NCBI RefSeq assembly: GCF_024494465.1
Contig: NZ_JAETXM010000002.1
Span: 62,001-126,000 of the forward strand
Reading direction: 5' to 3'
Length of the DNA: 64,000 nucleotides
Source of the DNA: Bacillus sp. V3B
GTDB taxonomy: Bacteria; Bacillota; Bacilli; Bacillales; Cytobacillaceae
Shown here piece by piece: positions 27,247 through 36,284 of the stretch. Under the pieces are notes generated by a model, which saw only the letters and a list, made by a program, of their open reading frames with translations, was not told where the DNA came from and made no database searches. The position numbers and the translations under genes were made by a program. Positions within the stretch are counted from its first letter, which is position 1. Each line of letters begins with the position of its first letter.

Positions 27247-27626
27247 ATAGCAACTCTCCCTTCCTGCTTTGGTTGAAGGGACAAAATACCCCCATACAGA
27301 CAGAAAACCATGGCTTCCCTTTTTTATAATGAATATAGACAAGATCTATCTTATTTTAAACCTTGTACGGATATTTTATGATAAAAAGACAACAAAGGGA
27401 ATTAAAAAACCATAAGTTTTTAAAAACCATTATGTGCCTATATATCTTAACCTATATTGTAACAAAAACCATTGGTTTTGAAAAGCGAAGGGGCTTCGAC
27501 CAACTGCAACTAGTATAAGACAAGCACTGCCAGAAGGTTCCTTTACCTTCAAAAATAATTAGCTTATACTCAAGCCACTAAGCCTCGTAGCTAGCAAAAG
27601 GGGGTCGACCAGCGGTAACTTATATG
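27247..27626. other. Gene-free stretch between the MoeB-like gene and mecA
   Basis: Contains the mecA leader, AT-rich sequence around 27400-27470 and a repeat remnant at about 27480-27610 (GAAAAGCGAAGGGGCTTCGACC, then CTAGCAAAAGGGGGTCGACC). I see no coding frame with a ribosome binding site and no clear terminator for the gene ending at 27627. Confidence 0.5.
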
Positions 27627-28658
27627 TTATGTCCCAATGTACTTGGCATAATACGACTTAGCTTTTACCGTATCATTTGTACCATGCACAAGAACCCTTC
27701 CATCCTTAAAGAGTACCATCGTAATTTCATTATCAGGGAAAAACCGCAGCAAATAAGGGTTCCCAATCACTTTACCATTTTTCTTTAACCGCTGGGCTGT
27801 TTCACTCATATTAAGCTCATAGCCATTCCGCGGATTAATTTGAACTGTATTCCTTCCACATAAAGTAGAAAAAACAACTTGATGATGGGAAGATCGGTCT
27901 AAAAAATCAAATTGATGATGTACACATGTCGGACATTCCTGATCACGTCCATCCGTAACATCCATCTGCAAGTTCGAATTATACCAAATATCAATTTGCT
28001 CCAGGTTCGGATTTGTTTCAGCCCCAACTAATAGTTTCAAAGCCTCCATCGATTGAAACGAGCCGATAATATCGGTTAGGGGTGATAAAACACCTACTGT
28101 ATCACATGTTTCGCCAAGCCCCACAGGTACATTTGGAAAAAGACATCGATAACACGGTGTCTTCCCTGGGACAATCACTGAAAACATTCCTCTTGAACTC
28201 ACGGCCGCTCCATGAACCCACGGAATCCCATATTTGACGGCTACATCATTCATTAAATAACGAGTTAAAAAATTATCTGTTCCATCGACAATAACATCAA
28301 AATCCACTAATAAATCTTCTGCATTATCTAGATTCAAATCAGCAATAATGGCTTCAATCGTAATAGTAGAATTAATCTTTTCTAGTTTTTTCTTAGCTGC
28401 TATTACTTTAGGAAGGTGATTTGCTGCATCTTCTTCGTCAAAAAGGGTTTGACGTTGTAAATTTGATAATTCCACAAGATCGCGATCAATCATCCGCACA
28501 AACCCTACTCCTGAACGAATAAGATGACCTGCAATCACAGTACCAAGTGCACCCATTCCGACAATAACAGCACGACTATTTAATAATTTCTTTTGACCCT
28601 CTATCCCAATCGGCGGAAAAAGAACTTGCCGAGAATAACGTTGCCCATTTTCTTTCAT
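27627..28658 (-). CDS. ThiF/MoeB-family E1-like adenylyltransferase
   Basis: 343 residues. The ATP-binding GMGALGTVIAGHL (near 34) and RMIDRDLVELSNLQRQTLF are followed by TDNFLTRYLMND, the catalytic-Cys region GETCDTVGVLSPLTDIIGSFQ, and two zinc CxxC pairs (CYRC and CPTC). About 90 extra C-terminal residues make it longer than E. coli MoeB (249) and like Bacillus MoeB. It should adenylate the Gly-Gly tail of a MoaD or ThiS partner before sulfur transfer. It is divergent from the AOR gene by about 160 bp, and a MoaD lies on the far side, which points to pterin cofactor assembly. A ThiF role cannot be excluded by sequence alone. Ribosome binding site AGAGGG. Confidence 0.88.
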   Translation of the reverse strand: MKENGQRYSRQVLFPPIGIEGQKKLLNSRAVIVGMGALGTVIAGHLIRSGVGFVRMIDRDLVELSNLQRQTLFDEEDAANHLPKVIAAKKKLEKINSTITIEAIIADLNLDNAEDLLVDFDVIVDGTDNFLTRYLMNDVAVKYGIPWVHGAAVSSRGMFSVIVPGKTPCYRCLFPNVPVGLGETCDTVGVLSPLTDIIGSFQSMEALKLLVGAETNPNLEQIDIWYNSNLQMDVTDGRDQECPTCVHHQFDFLDRSSHHQVVFSTLCGRNTVQINPRNGYELNMSETAQRLKKNGKVIGNPYLLRFFPDNEITMVLFKDGRVLVHGTNDTVKAKSYYAKYIGT

Positions 28659-28820
28659 TAATATCCCTCTTTTCTTTAAATAGTATAAATTATAATTATA
28701 ATTATTTAAAATTCTAGTAAAAGCATGTAAAATAGGATCTAGGAATAAGAATAAGTTTAATATAATAAAAGCTATAGTAGCTAGTTAATTTAGAAAAATG
28801 AAAAAGGGGTGGCGAAAACA

Positions 28821-30632
28821 ATGAACCTTGGCGGCTTTATGAACAAGGAAGTTTTTGTGGATTTAACAACCGGTACAGTCGATTACAGAAGCATAAATGA
28901 AGAGGATGCTAAAAAGTACATCGGAGGACGTGGTCTTGGAGTAAAGTATGTACTCGATAATGGACCACAGGTGGAGCCACTATCAGAAGAAAATATTTTA
29001 TGTATTATGACAGGTCCTGTCACTGGTTCACGCACGTCCATGAGTGGACGTCTTTGTGTCGTGACAAAGTCACCTTTAACAGGAACCGTAACAGATTCCC
29101 ATATGGGTGGTTGGACAGCAGCTCGCTTAAAATGGGCAGGAGTCGACAACCTTATTTTCAAAGGAAAAAGTGACCGCCCTGTTTACCTTTATATTGAAGA
29201 TGGCCAAGCTGAACTTCGTGATGCTTCAGCTGTTTGGGGAACAAGTACAAGAGCAACCGTTAAAGCGATGCAAGAAAAATATGGTGAAAAAGACTTGAGC
29301 GTTATGACAATTGGTCAAGCTGGAGAAAATGTAGTCCGCTATGCAGGATTCATGAATGAAAATGACCGCGCTGCAGGCCGTGGTGGTACAGGTGCTGTTG
29401 CGGGCTATAAAAATTTAAAAGCCATTGTTATAAAAGCTGCCCAAAAAGGAAATATGCCACAACCAAAAAATGCAGATGATTATAAGCAAGCAAATAAAAA
29501 AGCAGTAAAAGCCATTCTTGAAGGTGGATTGACAGCACCAAACAAAGGTGGTTTATCTGTTTATGGTACAAACGTATTGATGAACCTAATCAATGAAGTA
29601 GGGTCTTTGCCAACGAAAAACTCTCAAATTTCACAATGGGATCAAGCAGATAAAATCAGTGGCGAGTTTGTGAACGAAAATCTTCTTGTTTCTAATAACA
29701 CATGCCATGCATGTCCAGTTGGTTGCAAAATCGAAGTAGAAGTTAAAGAAGGAAAATACAAAACAAGAGTGGAAAGCGTTGAATTTGAATCTGCTTTTGC
29801 ACTCGGTTCAAACTGTTTAGTAAGCGATGCTGAAGCCATTTCTTACTTAATTGATATGTGTAACGAATATGGAATGGATACCATTGAACTTGGACATGCG
29901 TTCTCTGTAACAATGGAAGCCTACGAAAAAGGTCTAATCAACGAAAAACTCGATTGGGGCGATGCGGATGCTATGATTGAGCTAACAAAGAAAATTGTCT
30001 TCCGTGAAGGCCTAGGAGACGCACTTGCAGAAGGTCCTACCCGTGCAACTGCATTGTGGGGAGCTCCTGAACTTTCGATGTCTGTGAAAGGACAGTCAAT
30101 CCCTGCCTATGACCCACGTGGTATTCAAGGAATTGGTCTTGGCTATGCAACAAGTAACCGTGGTGCATGTCATTTACGTGGTTATACAATTGCTAGTGAA
30201 ATCGCTGGAATTCCAGAACCGACCGATCGTCTTCAAGCAGAAGGTAAAGGTCAATTATTAGCAATATTCCAAGATTTACATTCCTTCGGTGACTCCATGG
30301 ATATTTGTAAATTCTCATCTTTCTCTGAAAATGCTGATCATTATGCTGAGCAGTATAGCTCAATGACAGGTATTCCAATGACAGCAGATGATGTACTGAA
30401 AGCAGGAGAACGTATTTACAATCTAGAACGTTATTATAATAACCTTGCAGGCTTTGATAAGGCTGAAGATGACTTCTTGCCTAAACGCTTTACTGGAGAA
30501 GCAGCTTCAGGAAACAGTGCTGGACTTGTGAGTCGCATGGATATTATGCTTCAAGAATACTATGATGTTCGTGGCTGGAAAGATGGAATTGTTCCAGAAG
30601 AAAAGCTTCGTGAGCTTGAAATCATTGGCTAA
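28821..30632 (+). CDS. aor: Tungsten-containing aldehyde:ferredoxin oxidoreductase (AOR family)
   Basis: 603 residues. The N-terminal domain has GGRGLG and TGPVTGSRTSMSGR. CHACPVGC supplies Cys295, Cys298 and Cys302 of the [4Fe-4S] cluster, and the fourth ligand is Cys496 in DICKF, the same layout as in archaeal AOR. Pterin-binding motifs YDPRGIQGIGLGYATSNRG and DSMDIC are present. The family interconverts aldehydes and carboxylates with ferredoxin and uses tungstopterin. ATG 28821 is chosen over GTG 28809 because GGGGTGG lies eight bases before it. It sits in a cluster with MoeB-like and MoaD-like genes that breaks the mecA-spx order. The substrate is unknown, and no own ferredoxin or AorB-like subunit is adjacent. 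Confidence 0.93.
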   Translation: MNLGGFMNKEVFVDLTTGTVDYRSINEEDAKKYIGGRGLGVKYVLDNGPQVEPLSEENILCIMTGPVTGSRTSMSGRLCVVTKSPLTGTVTDSHMGGWTAARLKWAGVDNLIFKGKSDRPVYLYIEDGQAELRDASAVWGTSTRATVKAMQEKYGEKDLSVMTIGQAGENVVRYAGFMNENDRAAGRGGTGAVAGYKNLKAIVIKAAQKGNMPQPKNADDYKQANKKAVKAILEGGLTAPNKGGLSVYGTNVLMNLINEVGSLPTKNSQISQWDQADKISGEFVNENLLVSNNTCHACPVGCKIEVEVKEGKYKTRVESVEFESAFALGSNCLVSDAEAISYLIDMCNEYGMDTIELGHAFSVTMEAYEKGLINEKLDWGDADAMIELTKKIVFREGLGDALAEGPTRATALWGAPELSMSVKGQSIPAYDPRGIQGIGLGYATSNRGACHLRGYTIASEIAGIPEPTDRLQAEGKGQLLAIFQDLHSFGDSMDICKFSSFSENADHYAEQYSSMTGIPMTADDVLKAGERIYNLERYYNNLAGFDKAEDDFLPKRFTGEAASGNSAGLVSRMDIMLQEYYDVRGWKDGIVPEEKLRELEIIG

Positions 30633-30660
30633 CTCAAGTAAATCAAATCTCTTTTCGATA

Positions 30661-30700
30661 AATAAGAGGCTAGTCCCTTTAAAGGGACTAGTCTCTTATT
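30661..30700. terminator. Long palindromic terminator after aor
   Basis: A 40-bp palindrome with a single G-T mismatch, AATAAGAGGCTAGTCCCTTT (30661-30680) facing its complement. A TATTTATTA tail follows the stop by 28 bases. The minus-strand pair at 30835-31381 may use it too. Confidence 0.85.
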
Positions 30701-30834
30701 TATTATGACACACTGTGATCCTACATAAAAATGAGAAATTTATTAATAACACTTATGAAAACGTCTATATTAGTGCAGCTGAACCTCGTAACTTCTCGTT
30801 TATATTTTACAGAATCATGAATGGAAGTTTCACT

Positions 30835-31107
30835 TCACCCTCCTGCTCTAAATGTCTTCATTCGATAACTTTTCATAATCTTTTCTAGAATTTCCTCATT
30901 CTTAGCCGCAAATCGAATAAAAACCGCATTTACTTTAAATACATTTGTAAATGCAATTTCCTCTTCACGTAGGATATAAGTACTCCAGCCATCGCCCTCA
31001 TATATAAACGGGAATGAATCGGTTACCAGTTCTCCACCTAACTCCTGAAAATACATCTTAAGATGTTCAAGATGTATTCCACGAAATTCAAGCTCCTTTA
31101 TCTCCAT
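30835..31107 (-). CDS. 90-residue protein with C-terminal Gly-Gly, coupled to moaD; unknown
   Basis: The protein begins MEIKELEFRGIHLEHLKMYF and ends FRAGG, directly before TGA. It has alternating strands and helices (GWSTYILREEEIAFTN, VNAVFIRFAAKNEEILEKI) and is all cytoplasmic. The start ATG at 31107 follows the TAA of moaD by one base, and its AGGTGG site is formed by the last moaD codons, so translation is coupled. The longer start at 31140 would lie inside moaD and lacks a site. I do not recognise the family. The Gly-Gly end and setting suggest a second E1 substrate or a chaperone of AOR, but that is inference; Gly-Gly alone can be chance. Confidence 0.75.
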   Translation of the reverse strand: MEIKELEFRGIHLEHLKMYFQELGGELVTDSFPFIYEGDGWSTYILREEEIAFTNVFKVNAVFIRFAAKNEEILEKIMKSYRMKTFRAGG

Positions 31108-31108
31108 C

Positions 31109-31381
31109 TTAACCACCTGCCACAGGAGGAAAAAGAGCAAACTGATCTGTTTCTAATACTTTTGTTTGCAAGTCATCAGCATGAATGATATTCCTTCCAT
31201 TCAAATACACCGCTACAAATTGCTTCAACTTTCTTTCACCTGTAAAAATTTCTTCTTCTAAGTCGGGAAACATCACAATCATTTTCTCTAACACATCAAT
31301 AACCCGGTCTCCATCTGGATGAACTTCTACTGTCACTCCCCCGCATATAGCTCGGAGATTTGCAAAGACCTTTACTTGCAC
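31109..31381 (-). CDS. moaD: MoaD/ThiS-family sulfur carrier (molybdopterin synthase small subunit type)
   Basis: 90 residues with a beta-grasp ubiquitin-like fold. MQVKVFANLRAICGG leads in and the end is FALFPPVAGG, the consensus MoaD tail whose last glycine becomes the thiocarboxylate used to make the dithiolene of molybdopterin. Start GTG 31381, with AAGGGG nine bases before. No moaE lies next to it; the coupled 90-residue protein takes that position. It probably serves the AOR tungstopterin with the MoeB-like protein at 27627. Confidence 0.88.
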   Translation of the reverse strand: MQVKVFANLRAICGGVTVEVHPDGDRVIDVLEKMIVMFPDLEEEIFTGERKLKQFVAVYLNGRNIIHADDLQTKVLETDQFALFPPVAGG

Positions 31382-31399
31382 TTTATTCGACCCCTTCTA

Positions 31400-31655
31400 T
31401 GTATTAAATCAAATTCGCCCCGCCGAATTTGCGCCCGGATTTTTATCACGCTTCAGAAAGCCACATCCTGTGGCTTTCGCCTGACTAGGACGTCCTGTCC
31501 GTCGTCGAGCTCTCTCGATCAATGACCTTTAAAAAATCCGAGGCATCCGCCGGAGGCTTAACTTCATTCAGTCGGGGTTTGAACCCCCACTGAATCAGAG
31601 AGCTTTTTGCATTCATCCCCACTTACAGAAGTGGAGGACTTCTGCTGAATGAAGT
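31400..31655. repeat. Compound intergenic repeat between moaD and spx (family B relative)
   Basis: Includes AGAAAGCCACATCCTGTGGCTTTC (hairpin, about 31451), GACGTCCTGTCCGTCGTCG, CATCCGCCGGAGGCTTAACT and the hairpin TTCAGTCGGGGTTTGAACCCCCACTGAA near 31567. A second pair, TTCAGCAG/CTTCTGCTGAA, follows. CAGTGGGG arms and GACGTCCTGT occur in the family B copies. It lies in the promoter region expected for moaD. Confidence 0.6.
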
Positions 31656-31706
31656 TAAATTTTTATTATGATGCTAAAATACCTCGTGTTTTATATCTTT
31701 ATTTAC

Positions 31707-31738
31707 AAAAAAACCGGCTCATTTTACTGAGCCAGCTT
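31707..31738 (-). terminator. Terminator of spx
   Basis: ACCGGCTCA pairs with TGAGCCAGCT with one G-U; on the minus strand TTTTTTTG follows. It begins at the spx stop codon. Confidence 0.9.
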
Positions 31739-31739
31739 T

Positions 31740-32135
31740 TTAATTAACAAGTCGTTGTGCTTCAAGCAATTGGAAGGTACGAACTCTACGTGGGAGAAAC
31801 CTTCTAATTTCATCTTCGTTATATCCTACTTGTAATCTTTTTTCGTCAATAATAATCGGTCTACGTAGTAATCCAGGATTATCTTTTATCAATTGAAACA
31901 GTTCATGTAAAGGCATTGTTTCAAGATTTACATCTAGCTTTTGAAAAGATTTTGAACGAGTAGAAATAATTTCATCCGTACCGTCTTCTGTCATACGAAG
32001 GATTTCTTTAATCTCCTCAATGGATAATGGCTCTGAAAAAATGTTTCTTTCCGTATAAGGAATATCGTGTTCTTCTAACCATGATTTAGCTTTTCTACAA
32101 GAAGTACAACTTGGTGAAGTATATAACGTTACCAT
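31740..32135 (-). CDS. spx: Global transcriptional regulator Spx
   Basis: 131 residues, the exact Spx length. CTSC at positions 10-13 is the thiol redox switch, and TRSKSFQKL and [26 protein letters not shown] are the RNA polymerase alpha-CTD binding and ArsC-like parts. Spx acts with RNA polymerase under disulfide stress and is degraded by ClpXP with SpxH. The frame extends seven codons further, but GGGAG before ATG 32135 fits the family start. Its usual upstream neighbour yjbC is not present; instead a gene-free stretch of about 660 bp follows upstream. Confidence 0.96.
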   Translation of the reverse strand: MVTLYTSPSCTSCRKAKSWLEEHDIPYTERNIFSEPLSIEEIKEILRMTEDGTDEIISTRSKSFQKLDVNLETMPLHELFQLIKDNPGLLRRPIIIDEKRLQVGYNEDEIRRFLPRRVRTFQLLEAQRLVN

Positions 32136-32801
32136 TTCAAACCACTCCCTTATCATTAGACATAAGATCTATTTTACGAAAAATTTTTATTCACTATTCT
32201 TAGATTAAAATAACTTTAATAAAGTAATTTATATTGTTTATTATACACCATTAAATATCGTTTTGGTATCCTTTTTTCGAAAAAAAGATTTTAAATTAAC
32301 GAAATAATTGCATATTTTATCTCTTAATTAAAATCTATTATAGTAAAACGTTTGAGAAAGAAAAAAGTTTCATTTTTTCATAAAAAATGAAACTTTTCAT
32401 TACCAAAACGAATAGAAATAGCGCACTTTAGCAGAAAATGTTGCTTATTGTCGAACAAGAGCATCTTCTGTAAAATAATCGACACCTCCAAGTTTTTTTC
32501 ATTCTAGTTAAGAATCAAGTCATTGCTCACTTCACTTATACTCCCCTGTCTATACAATCATTAATATATATATAAGAATACCTTTTTATTCTCAATTAAA
32601 GAAGCAGAACTGAAAACAAGCAGGTTATTTTCAATATTTCCATCCTATTTACTTATATTTTGAATGAATAAAGAATTGATAGAATCTGAAAAAAGCCTCC
32701 TTTTTTCTTTTAATTGAATAAAGAATTATATACAATAGAAGCAGAAGATTATTTTCATTCTTCAATTAATTTTTAGAAAATCCGTGAAATGGAGGTCCAC
32801 G
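32136..32801. other. 660-bp divergent intergenic region with no gene
   Basis: The spx leader and a lone TATAAT (32240-32245, minus) lie near spx. A perfect terminator-like hairpin is at 32363-32397. The 12-bp word GAATAAAGAATT occurs twice, at 32666 and 32716, 50 bp apart, in front of the gene at 32802. No frame with a ribosome binding site is visible on either strand. Confidence 0.55.
32361..32397 (-). terminator. Orphan terminator-like hairpin upstream of spx
   Basis: A perfect 16-bp stem, AAAAGTTTCATTTTTT (32363-32378) with AAAAAATGAAACTTTT (32382-32397), has a three-base loop and then TTTTTTCTTTC on the minus strand. No annotated gene ends here. Confidence 0.7.
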
Positions 32802-32984
32802 ATGGTTGCTTATTTTGTAGATTTTCTCCTTGTTGCCCTGCTTGTTATCGGTATTACAGCGACAAATGGTGTTTTAGCTAATGGAATTGGTAATAAACTG
32901 TTTAGTAGAAAAAGAAAAGCGGAATTTGTTAATCAATCCACTAGAATGCAAAACGGATGGAAACATGTAGGCGGAAACAAATAA
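32802..32984 (+). CDS. 60-residue single-span membrane protein, unknown
   Basis: One N-terminal hydrophobic helix (VAYFVDFLLVALLVIGITATNGVLA) is followed by a basic cytoplasmic tail SRKRKAEF and WKHVGG. GGAGGTCCACG precedes the ATG at 32802; an upstream GTG frame start has no site. A terminator follows. I do not recognise the family. The layout suggests a small membrane-anchored adaptor, but that is a guess. Confidence 0.7.
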   Translation: MVAYFVDFLLVALLVIGITATNGVLANGIGNKLFSRKRKAEFVNQSTRMQNGWKHVGGNK

Positions 32985-33000
32985 TCAATTTTATGATTAC

Positions 33001-33030
33001 GTGGCTGACATCATCGTCAGTCACTTTTTT
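33001..33030 (+). terminator. Terminator after the 60-residue membrane protein gene
   Basis: GTGGCTGAC (33001-33009) pairs with GTCAGTCAC (33016-33024) with one G-U, and TTTTTTA follows. Confidence 0.9.
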
Positions 33031-33117
33031 ATTATAGTTTTTTTGCACCCTAAGGTGAATGTTCTTACAGAAAAAATTCAGTCACGTTTCACGGATGAGC
33101 GTATATTTTAATTAAAA

Positions 33118-33250
33118 GATCTGTTAAACAATCGTGTTGATGCTCTAATAGCCTTTCGTATACGCGTCCATTAAGTGGACTCATACTGAATCAAACACAT
33201 GACCACATACACCAAAGGCCATTTATCTACAAGCATCATTAACACAGCCT
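33118..33250. repeat. Family A MITE-like repeat, copy 3 (full length)
   Basis: Left end GATCTGTTAAAC, arm CCTTTCGTATACGCGTCCAT (33152-33171), right arm ATGACCACATACACCAAAGG, and right end TTAACACAGCCTAC. It lies between the small membrane gene and trpS. The centre is less palindromic than in the copy at 11199. Confidence 0.78.
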
Positions 33251-33455
33251 ACTTAAAATATTAAAACGCTAGTAAAATTACATTTATTTTAAAAAATAAT
33301 ATGATATGAATGCTCCCACTCGTTATTGATTTTGACTCTGTGAAACATTATGATTGATACATATACGATGAATTTACCTTTTATTTGTCGATTTTGCTAC
33401 ACATACATAGGGCACTTACATACTAGAGGCTCTTCTCAGTTGCATTCAATAGTAA

Positions 33456-34472
<1,017 letters not shown>

Positions 34473-34565
34473 AAAGAAAAGCGAAAGCACCTTGATCATC
34501 CCATCCCTGCAAGGTCACAAAGGCGCTGGCCACGGCTAGAATCGACACTTGTACATCCTATAAGG
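34473..34565. repeat. Degenerate intergenic repeat remnant after trpS
   Basis: AAAGCGAAAGCACCTTGATCA and AAGGCGCTGGCCACGGCTAG, then TAAGGCGAAGCTAG, resemble the scattered GCG-rich remnants elsewhere. No coding frame. Confidence 0.4.
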
Positions 34566-34618
34566 CGAAGCTAGATCCTATTCCAAGTATAAAAGTATAT
34601 ACATGTTTATTTTTACAT

Positions 34619-34648
34619 AAAAAAGAGCTGAATTTTCAGCTCTTTTTT
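34619..34648. terminator. Bidirectional terminator between trpS and yjbA
   Basis: AAAAGAGCTGAA (34621-34632) and TTCAGCTCTTTT (34635-34646) form a 12-bp stem with A and T runs on both sides. It serves the two converging genes. Confidence 0.92.
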
Positions 34649-35396
34649 AGTTTACTTTATGCCCTTGTTCCATATCCCACAGTTTTTCAAAAAACGGTTG
34701 ACCCTTTATTAAGTTCTCACAAAATTGTTCATGCTTACTTGTCCAACCACATTTTGTCTGGTCAAATAATTGATCCCAAGCCTCATCAAATTCAAGATGT
34801 TGAATTGCTTGATATAAATCAGGGCGCCACTCTGTATACCAATAACGAACCTCGGCAACATTTTGAGAAGAATATAACTGATCCAAAGCCATAAATAAAA
34901 GTTGCTTGAGTTGTCGTTCTTTTCGTGTAAGACCTTTCATTAGCTCAGGCTGCGGAGATAAAATATGGAATTCTTTCCTTTGCGTCTGAACAGGGATAAA
35001 AGAATAATGAGTTGTTTCATTCGATTCCAACATTTCAAAAGCAAGTTGCTCTTGCCGTGGGATCAGTCTGCTTTTTCGAATTGGGATACTATACCCAATC
35101 GTATCAACTGCCAAAATCCCTATCCCATCTGAGACAACAAAACAATAATCAAGCTGACACCGTTCATGGTTTTTCCTTAAAAAGGCTTTTTGATAAATAT
35201 CGTCTAATAGTTGCTGTGGAATCTCTGCCATGTCGTTTTCAATGCAGTTAAAAAGCACACTGTCTATTTTTATTAAAGGTACTTGATCAAGCAGTTCAAC
35301 GCTGTCATCTTTGCGCCATTCGTGAAAATGACAAACATTATAGCCGTTCTCTTCCCCTTCAAACCAGTTAACCCATACATCATGAAGATACATCAT
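34647..35396 (-). CDS. yjbA: UPF0736 family protein YjbA
   Basis: 249 residues, the B. subtilis YjbA length. The sequence [28 protein letters not shown] and [20 protein letters not shown] are family marks. No catalytic motif can be named. Conserved in Bacillales next to trpS. GAGGGG is seven bases before the ATG. Function unknown. Confidence 0.9.
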   Translation of the reverse strand: MMYLHDVWVNWFEGEENGYNVCHFHEWRKDDSVELLDQVPLIKIDSVLFNCIENDMAEIPQQLLDDIYQKAFLRKNHERCQLDYCFVVSDGIGILAVDTIGYSIPIRKSRLIPRQEQLAFEMLESNETTHYSFIPVQTQRKEFHILSPQPELMKGLTRKERQLKQLLFMALDQLYSSQNVAEVRYWYTEWRPDLYQAIQHLEFDEAWDQLFDQTKCGWTSKHEQFCENLIKGQPFFEKLWDMEQGHKVN

Positions 35397-35550
35397 ATTT
35401 TAACCCCTCACTTCATCTAACTGTTTGTCATTCAGTATAGGCAAATAGGAGTTAAATTATTCCTTAAACTACATAATACACCCATATTTTGTTTAATTTG
35501 GATATTTATTTAGCTATAGTATGCATAATTCTCAAAATGTATAGATAAAG

Positions 35551-35577
35551 AAAAAAACACATCCATAGAAAGATGCG
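35551..35577 (-). terminator. Terminator of the perR-like/zinc-ribbon unit
   Basis: CACATC (35558-35563) and GATGCG (35572-35577) form a six-pair stem with one G-U, followed on the minus strand by TTTTTTTC. It lies five bases past the zinc-ribbon stop codon. Confidence 0.7.
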
Positions 35578-35581
35578 ATTT

Positions 35582-35719
35582 TTATATTGAGCTCACTTTT
35601 AGAGACGCTAGTTGTTTTTTTGTTTGTGTATCTTTTGTATGTTTAATTCGAAACCCACATCCACATTTAACGGAATGCTTAAGTTCAAATTGCATTTTTT
35701 TACAAACTGGACAAATCAT
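35582..35719 (-). CDS. 45-residue zinc-ribbon protein after the PerR-like gene
   Basis: The sequence MICPVCKKMQFELKHSVKCGCGF carries two cysteine pairs (CPVC and CGC), the layout of a small zinc ribbon. A basic, Lys/Thr/Gln-rich tail follows. It starts 24 bases after the stop of the Fur-family gene (10 if the GTG at 35734 is used) and ends at a terminator, so both are likely one unit. AGGTGAAG is 12 bases before the ATG, rather far. I do not recognise a named family. Confidence 0.65.
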   Translation of the reverse strand: MICPVCKKMQFELKHSVKCGCGFRIKHTKDTQTKKQLASLKVSSI

Positions 35720-35743
35720 TTGATTCTTCTTCACCTGCTTTAT

Positions 35744-36151
35744 TTATTTTTCCTCATCTTTACAATCTATACAGATCCCATAAAACTGAAGCTGATGATT
35801 CTTGATTTTAAATTTGGACAAATCTTGGGCAAACGCTTCTACTTCTTTTAGACGCGGATAATGAAAGTCTTCAATTTTACCACAACTAGAGCAAATAATA
35901 TGATAATGTTCTTCATCTTTCCATTCAAATTTACTTAAACCTTCACCGAATTGTAGCTCTTTAACAAAGCCCAATTTTACAAATAACTTGAGATTATTAT
36001 AAACTGTCGTAATACTCACAGATGAAAACTGCTTTCCTAACTCAGTGAAGATTTCTTCCGCAGTCAGATGCTGCTTTGTGTTTTTTAAAATGGATATCAT
36101 TTCTTGCCTTTGTGGTGTTATGCGGATATTTTCCCTTTTTAAGATAGCCAT
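35744..36151 (-). CDS. Fur-family repressor of the PerR type
   Basis: 135 residues. A winged helix (RITPQRQEMISIL; SITTVYNNLKLFVKLGFVKEL) is followed by the dimer domain. Structural zinc cysteines are CSSC and CIDC. The regulatory metal site has His, HYH and the Asp of EDFHYP, as in PerR; the Asp is the residue that makes PerR oxidisable by peroxide. One ligand, Asp85 of B. subtilis PerR, is Glu here (KFEW). The start at ATG 36151 is chosen over GTG 36163 because of AAGTGGA spacing. A Per-box-like site and a good promoter lie upstream, suggesting autoregulation. Bacillus species carry several PerR paralogues, so no symbol is given. Confidence 0.88.
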   Translation of the reverse strand: MAILKRENIRITPQRQEMISILKNTKQHLTAEEIFTELGKQFSSVSITTVYNNLKLFVKLGFVKELQFGEGLSKFEWKDEEHYHIICSSCGKIEDFHYPRLKEVEAFAQDLSKFKIKNHQLQFYGICIDCKDEEK

Positions 36152-36249
36152 GATATTTTCCACTTTCCATCAACAACTTTCTTTTAAATTATGCTGCCGC
36201 TGTTGGAATACTGTTGTTTATACCGGGTAAACTATTTCTATATAATTTC

Positions 36250-36277
36250 ATTATACACTTTTTTTAATTATAGTCAA
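36250..36277 (-). promoter_or_regulatory. Sigma-A promoter of the PerR-like gene
   Basis: On the minus strand TTGACT (36277-36272), a 16-base spacer, and TATAAT (36255-36250). The predicted leader is about 90 bases. Confidence 0.75.
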
Positions 36278-36284
36278 TATCAAT

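Noticed and set aside
28761-28766. TATAAT as promoter of aor
   Set aside because: A perfect -10 but no -35 within usual spacing and no FNR site nearby; too weak to list as a promoter.
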